Positions 17,797-25,852 of a stretch of DNA of 64,000 nucleotides are shown piece by piece. The DNA comes from Leptolyngbya sp. SIO1E4 (GTDB taxonomy: Bacteria > Cyanobacteriota > Cyanobacteriia > Phormidesmidales > Phormidesmidaceae). Each line of letters begins with the position of its first letter. Within the stretch, counting starts at the first letter, position 1. The translations under genes were made by a program, and so were the position numbers. The stretch covers positions 248,001 through 312,000 of the forward strand of contig JAAHFU020000003.1 of the NCBI GenBank assembly GCA_010672825.2, read 5' to 3'. The notes beneath the pieces are model-generated. The model had not been told where the DNA came from, ran no database searches, and was given only the letters and a program-made list of their open reading frames with translations.

Positions 17797-19110
17797 ATGG
17801 CGATGACGACACCCCGGAACCTAGGGACAGTTTCCTTAACGACGTTATTAGTCTCTGCCCACTACGGGTTGGGCTTTATTTTAGGGACGGCGGAAAAGTC
17901 TTTCACCGATGGGCCAATCGGCAGTCTCTATGCTGTGGCAGTCGGCGTGGGTATGATCACCCTGGCGCTAGTGGCTCAGTTCTACTGGACTCGGATTGAC
18001 CCCCTTTGGACGCTACTGGGCGATCGCTACGGCTACCCGGTCAAAATCGGCATCGGCCTGATGTCTTGGGCCTCATTCATTGGCATTGAAGCGGTTCAGA
18101 TCATCTCGGCAGCCGCCATTTTGGAGATTGTCGGTTTCCCAACACCGCTGACGATGGTGAGCCTCGCAGGGGTGTTTTGCCTGTTTTCTTTGCTGCCGCT
18201 TGAAAGGGCGAGCGGGCTTTTTCGGGGGCTCTTGTTGTTCAACATTTTGGTGTTAAGCAGTGCACTCTGGCGGTTAGACCAGGGTGAAGCCTATGGGCGA
18301 GCTGTTCTCGACTTTTGGCCTACGGTCAGTCAGGGGGTTTCTCCTGAAATAGCCGGAGTTGCCCTCTCAACGGTTTTGCTGGTGCTCATTGACATGAAAT
18401 GCCAGCAGTTTGTGGTGCGATCGCAGTCTCCCCCCATTGCGTGGTGGAGCTGTATCTTCTCCGGCTGGATTTTTATCGCCCTCGCATTTTTGCCCACGGC
18501 GATTGTTAGCGCTGCCCAGCAGGGGCAGATATTGCCTGCTGAAGTCACCGGCAAAACGGCTATTCCCTACATTCTTAGCTGGCTGGGAGGGGGGATTCAA
18601 ACCCCTTGGGGGCTGCTGTTTGTGGCGTCGCTGGCGTTACCCGCCCTGGGTATTGGCAGCAATATTCTTCGGATTCAAACGAAGGCTAATCTGGATATTG
18701 TTAACCTGAATAGCACACCGGGGTATCGAGCGGGCTTTGCGTTTCTGAATGCCACGTTAGCCCTGGCGATCGCCCTTCGAGGCGGAGAAATTGTTGGCCT
18801 GATTGTGTCTTTTTATGCGGCTTATCTATCGGCTGTATGGATTCCCTTTGCGGCTTACCTGTTCGAGCAGGCTCAGCTGTTTGTTTTCTCAGTTACCAGC
18901 GTCCAAGTGTCTCTATTGATTGGTGGGCTAGCCGCGTTAATCACGTTAGGGATGAGTTTATTTCAGCCTGAATTCATTTGGTTTAACAGCCCTGAACTCA
19001 CCATTTTAGGGGTGGGGATAGGGCTAAGCAGTTTGGCGTTATTCACAACCCAAGCAGGCGAGACTCTACTGCTTCTGCTCAAGAGAACTCAAGAAGACAT
19101 TGAAGCTTAA
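17797..19110 (+). CDS. Multi-spanning transporter, sodium:solute symporter-like
   Basis: The 437-aa protein is hydrophobic through most of its length, with about 11-12 predicted membrane segments. The first third (LLVSAHYGLGFILGTAEKSF, then ALVAQFYWTRIDPLWTLLGDRYG and SWASFIGIEAVQIISAAAIL) resembles the start of SSS/LeuT-fold carriers. There an unwound glycine-rich first helix binds substrate and ion. No substrate can be read. The short C-terminal tail LLLLLKRTQEDIEA is cytosolic-looking. It stands alone on the plus strand. The carrier class is a fair inference; the superfamily could also be amino-acid/polyamine type. Confidence 0.6.
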   Translation: MAMTTPRNLGTVSLTTLLVSAHYGLGFILGTAEKSFTDGPIGSLYAVAVGVGMITLALVAQFYWTRIDPLWTLLGDRYGYPVKIGIGLMSWASFIGIEAVQIISAAAILEIVGFPTPLTMVSLAGVFCLFSLLPLERASGLFRGLLLFNILVLSSALWRLDQGEAYGRAVLDFWPTVSQGVSPEIAGVALSTVLLVLIDMKCQQFVVRSQSPPIAWWSCIFSGWIFIALAFLPTAIVSAAQQGQILPAEVTGKTAIPYILSWLGGGIQTPWGLLFVASLALPALGIGSNILRIQTKANLDIVNLNSTPGYRAGFAFLNATLALAIALRGGEIVGLIVSFYAAYLSAVWIPFAAYLFEQAQLFVFSVTSVQVSLLIGGLAALITLGMSLFQPEFIWFNSPELTILGVGIGLSSLALFTTQAGETLLLLLKRTQEDIEA

Positions 19111-19180
19111 TGGTGTAGCAAAAGGCAGAGGGATGAAGGAAACGCTTGAGAGGAAATAACCCAACACCCGCAACGGTGTC

Positions 19181-19207
19181 GTTGGGTTACGCTGGCGCTA
19201 ACCCAAC
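19181..19207. repeat. GTTGGGTTA palindromic repeat
   Basis: GTTGGGTTA and TAACCCAAC flank CGCTGGCGC. An overlapping stem (AACCCAAC at 19159 with GTTGGGTT at 19181) could also form. Such TGGGTT palindromes are common between cyanobacterial genes and may end the convergent genes here. Confidence 0.55.
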
Positions 19208-19214
19208 TTGTTGG

Positions 19215-19589
19215 CTACCCTGCCAGGCGCTGCCAGATACGCGCTATCTCAGCCAGCATAGATTGCATTGTTTGCGTGAACGCCCGATGCTCACGAGTAT
19301 TTCTCAAACCATCTTGACGGGCCTGGGTAATGTGTTGATCCATCCGCGATCGGTCAGCTCTGGCTTCCTCTAGGAGAACCTGAAACCGTTGATCAGTATC
19401 GTTTTGCTGTTCTGCCAGGTCATTAATCATAGACACGACATCAGCAGTGGATGCCTGCAGCTCTGCCCTGGTTTGACTAAAACCCTCGCGAATGTCATTC
19501 CCTAGCGTCGATATCGACTCGGTAGCGGCTTCTATCGCCCTAGCATTGTTGTCAACTTGAACCTGCGTGCGTTGCTGCTGCTCGGCCAT
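19215..19589 (-). CDS. Coiled-coil protein, probably with frameshifted N-terminus
   Basis: The frame gives 124 aa, almost entirely helical heptads (NNARAIEAATESISTLGNDI), ending in a small hydrophobic IARIWQRLAG. Similar short coiled-coil proteins are frequent in cyanobacteria; their role is unknown. Upstream of the ATG at 19589 the same frame stays open for about 25 codons and encodes EDRLDRVEAILAV, which fits the family start but has no start codon. An ATG in another frame (about 19658) encodes MSHSNPAPI. A one-base indel near 19635 would join them, so the gene is probably damaged or starts atypically. Confidence 0.6.
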   Translation of the reverse strand: MAEQQQRTQVQVDNNARAIEAATESISTLGNDIREGFSQTRAELQASTADVVSMINDLAEQQNDTDQRFQVLLEEARADRSRMDQHITQARQDGLRNTREHRAFTQTMQSMLAEIARIWQRLAG

Positions 19590-19772
19590 AACAGCAAGGA
19601 TGGCTTCTACGCGATCAAGGCGGTCTTCGCTATTGGGGCAGGGTTTGAATGGCTCATTGAGGCTCTAGTGAAGTGAAACGTGTAACTTTTACGTTCCAGT
19701 CACCATGCTAGGCCATGTTGCTGCCTAGAGAAGAATGAAAAAAGAAGATTGAACCATACGGCATCTTTTCCA

Positions 19773-20825
19773 GTTTCAATCCCCTGGCGGGGAAGTGGTG
19801 GTTTGCGACTTTACAGCCAAGCCACTCCAAAGCATCTATGAGCTGTTTCAATCCCCTGGCGGGGAAGTGGTGGTTTGCGACGTATCAACCGCCACCCTTG
19901 AGGAAGCCATGCTTCTTGTTTCAATCCCCTGGCGGGGAAGTGGTGGTTTGCGACGGGCATGGAATTAGTATCTGAAAACGCCCAACTGCTAATGTTTCAA
20001 TCCCCTGACGGGGAAGTGGTGGTTTGCGACATATAAAACCCGATCCAAAAGTAAAGAGCCTTTAAGTTTCAATCCCCTGACGGGGAAGTGGTGGTTTGCG
20101 ACCGTTCATGGAGGAATGGAGCGGCAGTCGCTTGTTGTTTCAATCCCCTGACGGGGAAGTGGTGGTTTGCGACGGACTAAAGCGATCTATTGGCTCCTAC
20201 GAATCGGAGTTTCAATCCCCTGACGGGGAAGTGGTGGTTTGCGACCCACCCCAGCGGCTCTATCGTCCCCTCTGAAGGTGTTTCAATCCCCTGACGGGGA
20301 AGTGGTGGTTTGCGACAATACTCGCTAGGAAGCAGCATTACCCCTTGCTGGTTTCAATCCCCTGACGGGGAAGTGGTGGTTTGCGACCCTATCTAGAGCC
20401 TTACAGAGGCACAGCTTTGCTGTTTCAATCCCCTGACGGGGAAGTGGTGGTTTGCGACGAAGCCTAAGCACGTAATGGTAGACGATGGCGATGTTTCAAT
20501 CCCCTGACGGGGAAGTGGTGGTTTGCGACCTCACAAAGTCTAGTAATTGTCCCGGCCCTCACCGTTTCAATCCCCTGACGGGGAAGTGGTGGTTTGCGAC
20601 ATGGTTCCGTCAAAGTGCCTGGAGACGCGATTAGGCGATCGGTTTCAATCCCCTGACGGGGAAGTGGTGGTTTGCGACGACGGAGTCGTGAGCACTCCTT
20701 CAAGGTGTTCATGGTAGTTTCAATCCCCTGACGGGGAAGTGGTGGTTTGCGACATGCCCGTGTGTGCATAGGCCAATCGTTTCTAATCGTTTCAATCCCC
20801 TGACGGGGAAGTGGTGGTTTGCGAC
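19773..20825 (-). CRISPR. Orphan CRISPR array, 15 repeats of 37 bp, 14 spacers
   Basis: Repeats begin GTTTCAATCCCC and end GTGGTGGTTTGCGAC on the plus strand. They start at 19773, 19845, 19918, 19994, 20066, 20137, 20209, 20280, 20351, 20422, 20493, 20564, 20642, 20717 and 20789. Spacers are 34-41 bp (mostly 34-35). Read on the minus strand, repeats end in ATTGAAAC, the usual 5' handle of crRNAs, and contain a TTCCCCGTCAGGGG-type stem, so transcription is inferred to run right to left. The three leftmost repeats carry CTGGCGGGG instead of CTGACGGGG, as expected for the old, leader-distal end. The repeat resembles type III-associated repeats of Synechocystis from memory. No cas gene lies in the window. 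Confidence 0.97.
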
Positions 20826-21091
20826 GGCGGTCGCTTCAAGCGCTGAGTTAGAGACCCTTTCAGACCCCGACTGCGCGGATCCCAAAATTTATAGCCCATA
20901 ACTCACCCTTCAGATCAAAAAACCCTCAAAGCAAACCTGCAAAAGCCGCTCCTAGTCAGAAGTACAGCCCTTGCGCGGATCCCCCTGGCTGAGCCAAACG
21001 CTCAAACCCAGACGTGTCAGGCAACCTAGCCCCTCAACTGACTCAAGTTAGCTAAACACCTCCCCACCCGCGCATCACCCCTTACAGAGGC
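20826..21091 (-). promoter_or_regulatory. Probable CRISPR leader region
   Basis: It adjoins the conserved-repeat end of the array. It holds two copies of GCGCGGATCCC exactly 100 bases apart (20873 and 20973) and an AT-rich minus-strand stretch (TATAAATTTTGGG) about 60 bases before the first repeat that could serve as a promoter. No gene is apparent. Confidence 0.5.
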
Positions 21092-21304
21092 ATGGGCATC
21101 AAACAGTTTAGCCCGAAGGCTCTTGTGGGCATTGAAACAAGAGCCCACAAGACCAATGCTTATGCAATTTTCAAGGTGCGGCCAAACCCCAAAAAGTTCA
21201 GCATGATTTCTGCCAGTCTAGCGACAAATCCACAAGACCAGGCGAAAATTTACAATGCTGCACGCAAATCCCCCCAACAAGAAGTCCTAAAGCGTCACAG
21301 GTGA
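21092..21304 (+). CDS. Short hypothetical frame, doubtful
   Basis: The 70-codon frame starts MGIKQFSPKALVGIETRAHK. It has no recognisable family, its basic composition is untypical of neighbours, and its end overlaps the convergent MscS gene by 18 bases. It may be chance coding within the CRISPR flank. Confidence 0.2.
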   Translation: MGIKQFSPKALVGIETRAHKTNAYAIFKVRPNPKKFSMISASLATNPQDQAKIYNAARKSPQQEVLKRHR

Positions 21305-22411
21305 CTCCACATACACCGTAGGATCCTGCGTCATAAACTGAATGCCGTACCCATCCAGACGCCGAGCGATCGTTTCATTCGCTAGCTGCAGCAAACGCTT
21401 ACGCAGCTCAATAGAGTTATCGTTAGAGCCCAGAATAAAGAACGTAATGCGGGCGCGGCGCATCTGTTGACTGCGGCGTCCGTTTTCACCAGACGGGGTA
21501 AAGACAATACTGGTGCTACCCGGGTCAACCCCAAACACAGAATCCGTACTCTGGCTGATGACCTGTTTCACCAGGGCAGCATCTTCATCAGAGAGCGGTC
21601 GAGCAAAGTCAAAATACAGCATCACCATCACCTTCTTAGCGCGGGTGACGTTTTCAATTTCCATACTGATGAGCTGCGAGTTGGGGATAATCACCAACGT
21701 ACTTTTGCCCGCCGTCCGCACTTTAGTCGAGCGCAGCCCAATCGATTCAACCCGACCCAGTTGCCCATCCGCCAAGCGAATATATTCCCCCGGAACAAAG
21801 GGGCGATCTAGATAAAGCACAATGGTGCTGAGGAGCTGTTCTAAGATTTTTTGAGAAGCAAAGGCAACGGCAATGCCCCCAATCCCTAAGCTGGCAAACA
21901 ACCCGACCAGGTTAAAGTTTTGAGTTTGGGCAAAAACCAGAACTGCAATCAGCCCAATGACGACATTGACGACGGTTTCAAATACCAGCAGTAGCTCATC
22001 AGCCTCCAACCCCAGCTGCCTTAACACCTCGACACCGTAGATGCGAAATATCTGACGGCAAAGCCGTGAGATGAACCAGGCAACGCTCCCAATCACCCAC
22101 AAATCGATAAAAGGTCGCAGAAAACCATAGAGGCTGGCAAAGTCTTCCTGAAGCCAAATTGTGGCCAGAGAAACCCAGATGGCCGTTCCCGCCCAGCGTA
22201 TTGACCCCTGTATAGGCTCCATCAACTGCCGGTAGTGCCCCATGACTGCAGCGGGGAGAAAATGCCCCAAAATGAAGCGGGCGATCGCCGGTGTCCAGCG
22301 CCCGATCAGCAACGCCAGCAATAAGGTGACGCCAAACATAACGATATGAGGGGTTTCTGCCAGCGATCGCCCCACCCCCAGCTCGTTCAGACGATTGTGC
22401 AGAAAATCCAT
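21287..22411 (-). CDS. MscS-type mechanosensitive ion channel
   Basis: The 374-aa membrane channel releases solutes on osmotic downshift. Four or so hydrophobic helices (about 25-45, 75-110, 130-165) precede the pore helix ASLGIGGIAVAFASQKILEQLLS. Then comes the MscS beta domain with DRPFVPGEYIRL, GRVESIGLRSTKVRTAGKST and VIIPNSQLISMEIENVTR. The C-terminal alpha/beta domain ends in ERR-type helices and a short tail. It is the second gene of a tandem pair: its start lies 35 bases after the stop of a paralogue with the same architecture. The N-terminus MDFLHNRLNELGVG has no signal peptide. Confidence 0.92.
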   Translation of the reverse strand: MDFLHNRLNELGVGRSLAETPHIVMFGVTLLLALLIGRWTPAIARFILGHFLPAAVMGHYRQLMEPIQGSIRWAGTAIWVSLATIWLQEDFASLYGFLRPFIDLWVIGSVAWFISRLCRQIFRIYGVEVLRQLGLEADELLLVFETVVNVVIGLIAVLVFAQTQNFNLVGLFASLGIGGIAVAFASQKILEQLLSTIVLYLDRPFVPGEYIRLADGQLGRVESIGLRSTKVRTAGKSTLVIIPNSQLISMEIENVTRAKKVMVMLYFDFARPLSDEDAALVKQVISQSTDSVFGVDPGSTSIVFTPSGENGRRSQQMRRARITFFILGSNDNSIELRKRLLQLANETIARRLDGYGIQFMTQDPTVYVESPVTL

Positions 22412-22446
22412 GGCGTTGCAGTGTGTCCCTGTTAGATGCGATATGC

Positions 22447-23613
22447 CTAAACGGTGATAGGGGCGTCTACATAGATGGTGGGTTCTTCAATGTCGAAAGC
22501 GATGCCATAGGCTTTAAGCCGCTGGGTCATTTTTTGGTTGGCGACATCCAACACCTGTCGTCGAATTTCGAGAGAGCCACCACTGCCGCCCAAAATAAAT
22601 AGCGTAGTCTGCACCTGGGTTAAGTTTCCGCCTTCGAGCTTGCGGAAGGTAATGTCAGTACTGCGGGCATCAATGCCGAAGATATCTCGAGTACTCTCCT
22701 GAATGACTTGGCGAATCAGGGCCTGCTCCTCTTCCGGTACGGTGCGATAAAGGTTCAAATGAACGATCGCCATCACCTTTTTGGCGTCGGTGAAGTTTTC
22801 TACCGTGGCTTGAATGATGGCGCTGTTGGGCACGATCGCCAGCGTCCCTTTGCCCGACGTGCGAATTTTGGTCGAGCGTAACCCAATCGATTCCACCCGC
22901 CCAAAAGTGCCGTCTGGTAACCCTACATAGTCGTCTACGGTAAACGGGCGATCCACATAAATGACAACCCCCCCCACAAGCTGCTCCAATACTTTTTGAG
23001 CCGCAAAGGCTACAGCAAGGCCGCCGACGCCCAAACTCGCGACCAGGCCAACGATGTTGAGGCGATGGGTTTGCCCAAAAACAATGGCCAAAATCACGAC
23101 AATGCCAAAGTTGGCAAAGAAACGCACCAGTATCAAAACTTCGCTATTGGTTTTGCGCCCTCCCTTCAGGGCTGCATCTAACAAAAAGCTGTCGAAATAG
23201 GCTTTGAAACTGCGAGACAAAAACCAGCCCAAAGCCAGGGTCGAGGCCAGCGTAATCGCAAATTCAAAATAGTGATACCAGGACAGTCGCCACAATAGCC
23301 GCAGCAGCACAAACCCCACCAGATCCAGCACTGCTAGCGCACCCACGGTGGCTAGCAGCGATCGCTGGGGCTGAATCACTTTGTTATAAAAAGCGGTGGC
23401 ATCCTCCCTGAGAATACGATTCAGTAAAAATCGAGTCACCCAGGGCACCACCTGCCCTAGAAGAACCGCAATACCGCCTGCAATACCCGCCAAACTCAAC
23501 CAGAACAGCGCTGGGTGTTCCCATGAGAGGGCGATGTAAGAATCCCACATCTCTATCAATTGACTCATGGCCTCCTTCGTAGGGGCACCCATATGGTATT
23601 GCCTGGGTGACAT
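22447..23613 (-). CDS. MscS-type mechanosensitive ion channel (paralogue)
   Basis: The 388-aa paralogue of the next gene downstream shares the pore block ASLGVGGLAVAFAAQKVLEQL and the DRPFTVDDYVGLPDGTFGRV, GLRSTKIRTSGKGTLAIVPNS motifs of the MscS domain. About five membrane helices come first. The ATG at 23613 is kept because GAGGAAA stands 5 bases before it; an internal ATG at 23568 is less well placed. The pair probably arose by tandem duplication and is co-transcribed. Whether the two form mixed channels or respond to different tensions is unknown. Confidence 0.92.
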   Translation of the reverse strand: MSPRQYHMGAPTKEAMSQLIEMWDSYIALSWEHPALFWLSLAGIAGGIAVLLGQVVPWVTRFLLNRILREDATAFYNKVIQPQRSLLATVGALAVLDLVGFVLLRLLWRLSWYHYFEFAITLASTLALGWFLSRSFKAYFDSFLLDAALKGGRKTNSEVLILVRFFANFGIVVILAIVFGQTHRLNIVGLVASLGVGGLAVAFAAQKVLEQLVGGVVIYVDRPFTVDDYVGLPDGTFGRVESIGLRSTKIRTSGKGTLAIVPNSAIIQATVENFTDAKKVMAIVHLNLYRTVPEEEQALIRQVIQESTRDIFGIDARSTDITFRKLEGGNLTQVQTTLFILGGSGGSLEIRRQVLDVANQKMTQRLKAYGIAFDIEEPTIYVDAPITV

Positions 23614-23769
23614 AATTTCCTCTATCGAAGGACTTAATTTTGAGGATCCCGGATCTCTATCGCTGGTGAGATCTTTTTAATCAGCAGCATTCGTTACGCT
23701 AAGGCAAAGATGATAGCGTTGTCTGGCTGAACCTAGAACATTCAGGCCAAGACAAGGGCTAGGCGTAAG

Positions 23770-24030
23770 GCTGATTCATCCAACAGAGAAAACGCTTACA
23801 GCAAAAGGCAGAAAGCAGAAGGCAGACATCAAACCCTTGCTGCTTAAGGACTCCAGGAAATTCGATTGTCCTAAACAGCCTTTCAAGTACCATCAATGCC
23901 GACTGAAACGGCTCACCGCTGCCAACCGTTCAATGACTTAACCAACCGTCAGCTGCAACCAACTGCTCAATCCCCCTTATTGCCCCCTCCTTGCCGCGAG
24001 GTTCAGGACGGCGGAACGTTCTGCATCCTG
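23770..24030 (+). mobile_element. Element A copy 3, strongly diverged
   Basis: Begins TAAGGCTGATTCATCCAACA like the A terminus, then an unrelated purine-rich stretch, then CCAACCGTCAGCTG, TTGCCCCCTCCTTGCCGCGA and CAGGACGGCGGAACGTTCTG as in A. The right third is missing and a C element follows after 7 bases. Confidence 0.6.
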
Positions 24031-24037
24031 CCCGCCA

Positions 24038-24133
24038 TATAGCGGTATGCAGGCTAATCAAGCACACCCTAGACCCCAAACCCTAGACCCTGTCTTGACC
24101 CAGATGTACTGGACTCAACTGAACAAGGCTATA
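24038..24133 (+). repeat. Family C element, 96 bp
   Basis: TATAGC start and GCTATA end, core CCCTAGACCCCAAACCCTAG, conserved ATGTACTGGACTCAACTGAA block. A well-conserved reference copy. Confidence 0.85.
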
Positions 24134-24355
24134 GATGTGACAGATTAAGACAAAGGTTAAATCATGCTGACCTGCCCCGGTACTTATACAGCCCCTGCAA
24201 ACCGCCCCATAGTTGCAGCCATACAGGCGACAGCCCACTGTCAGGGCATGATGTCAGCCAGACAAAGGCGCGTTGCAGAACGACTCTGACCCGACAAATT
24301 TACCTTTTAGGACGGTTTATCATCAGCTCAGGCTAGCAGTAGAGCACAGCTCGTA

Positions 24356-25798
24356 ATGAATTCAGATACTTTGACTGAGTCGCAGCAGATAGAAACAGCT
24401 AAGACAACACCTTCCAAACCAAAATTTGCGATTTTCCAGCTGTGGAATATGAATGTGGGCTTTCTCGGCATTCAGTTTGGGTGGGGCTTGCAGATGGCCA
24501 ACATGAGCTCCATCTTTGAACATCTAGGGGCCAGCGCCCATGAAATTCCTATTTTGTGGCTGGCAGCACCACTGACAGGGCTGATCGTGCAGCCCATTGT
24601 GGGTAATCTGAGCGACTACACCTGGGGGCCATTAGGGCGCAGACGGCCCTATTTACTGGCAGGGGCGATTCTGGCCTCGGTAGCGTTGATACTCATGCCC
24701 CATTGCTCAGCCCTGTGGATGGCGGCTGGGCTGCTGTGGGTGCTAGACACCAGCGCTAACGTCAGCATGGTGCCGTTTCGGGCCTTTGTGGGTGACCTGC
24801 TGCCCCAAGAGCAGCGCACTCAGGGGTTTGCCATGCAAAGTGTGATGGTGGGGATGGGGGCGATCGCGGCCTCTAGCATGCCCTGGCTGCTCAATCATCT
24901 GTTTGCAGTCGACCCCACAACCGGCCTGGCCCGCCGCATTCCCCTCACGGTAGAGCTTTCTTTTTACCTGGGCGCAGCCCTGTTTCTCAGCACCATCCTC
25001 TGGACCATCCTCACCACGCCTGAGCGCCCCCCTAAAAACCTGGATCAGTTTGAGCAGCTGAAAGAAGAACGCGGCGGCGTCCTCAACAGCCTGCAAGAAA
25101 TCTGGCAGGCGCTGCACCACATTCCCCCCACCATGCAGCAGCTGGCCTGGGTGCAGATTTTTACCTGGCTGGGCATTTTCTGCTTTTTTATCTACTTTCC
25201 ACCAGCGGTGGCGCGCAATATTTTCGGAGCGGTGGACCTCGATTCGGTGCGCTACAACGAGGGCATTGAATGGGCGGGGCTCTGTTTTGCCGCATTCAAC
25301 GCGGTCTGCATCGGGGTTTCATTTTTATTGCCGGTGTTGACCCGTCGCATCAGCCGCAAAGCGGTTCACAGCTTTTGTTTAACCTGTGGTGGGGTAAGTT
25401 TGATTTTGCTGTTGCAGATTCACCACCCCCTGTTATTGCTGGTGTCGATGGTGGGGTTTGGCATGACCTGGGCCAGCGCACAGTCAATTCCTTACGCCAT
25501 TTTGACCCACGCCATTCCGACCCAGCGGCGGGGTATTTACCAGGGCATTTTTAATTTCTTTATCGTGTTACCTGAGATTGGCATTTCCTTAGCCTTTGGG
25601 TGGGTGATGCAGCACTGGCTGCATGACAACCGGCTGATGGCGGTCGTGGTGGGCGGGGTCTTTTTGCTGATAGCGGCCGCGCTGACGCCATTTGTGCAAG
25701 CACCAACTGATCTCCAGGTTGATACTTCTGCCACTGAACCTGGCAAACTATCTACAAAGGAGGAGTCGGGCGATCGCTCTGTTCCTTCATCCTTATAA
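24356..25798 (+). CDS. MFS sugar transporter (SLC45/GPH-like)
   Basis: This 12-helix major facilitator of 480 aa starts with a hydrophilic tail, then LWNMNVGFLGIQFGWGLQMA. The MFS loop 2-3 signature NLSDYTWGPLGRRRPYLLAGA matches the GxxSDRxxxxxGRRRP form found in sucrose/maltose carriers and bacterial relatives. The repeated half has LTRRISRKAVHSFCLTCGG. It probably imports a disaccharide or its glycoside with protons. The next gene, 54 bases downstream on the same strand, encodes another carrier-like membrane protein, so both may share a transcript. The substrate cannot be read from the sequence. Confidence 0.82.
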   Translation: MNSDTLTESQQIETAKTTPSKPKFAIFQLWNMNVGFLGIQFGWGLQMANMSSIFEHLGASAHEIPILWLAAPLTGLIVQPIVGNLSDYTWGPLGRRRPYLLAGAILASVALILMPHCSALWMAAGLLWVLDTSANVSMVPFRAFVGDLLPQEQRTQGFAMQSVMVGMGAIAASSMPWLLNHLFAVDPTTGLARRIPLTVELSFYLGAALFLSTILWTILTTPERPPKNLDQFEQLKEERGGVLNSLQEIWQALHHIPPTMQQLAWVQIFTWLGIFCFFIYFPPAVARNIFGAVDLDSVRYNEGIEWAGLCFAAFNAVCIGVSFLLPVLTRRISRKAVHSFCLTCGGVSLILLLQIHHPLLLLVSMVGFGMTWASAQSIPYAILTHAIPTQRRGIYQGIFNFFIVLPEIGISLAFGWVMQHWLHDNRLMAVVVGGVFLLIAAALTPFVQAPTDLQVDTSATEPGKLSTKEESGDRSVPSSL

Positions 25799-25852
25799 AA
25801 AGCCCCTTTTTTACAGACCCCTTACAAACTGACTTTACACACCGATTTATAC

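Noticed and set aside
20464-20769. Minus-strand frame of 101 codons with repeated PPLPRQGIET
   Set aside because: It is a translation of the CRISPR repeats and spacers, not a gene.
20388-21095. 13-base match (CCTTACAGAGGCA) between spacer 9 and sequence at 21082
   Set aside because: Too short to be a self-targeting protospacer; likely coincidence.
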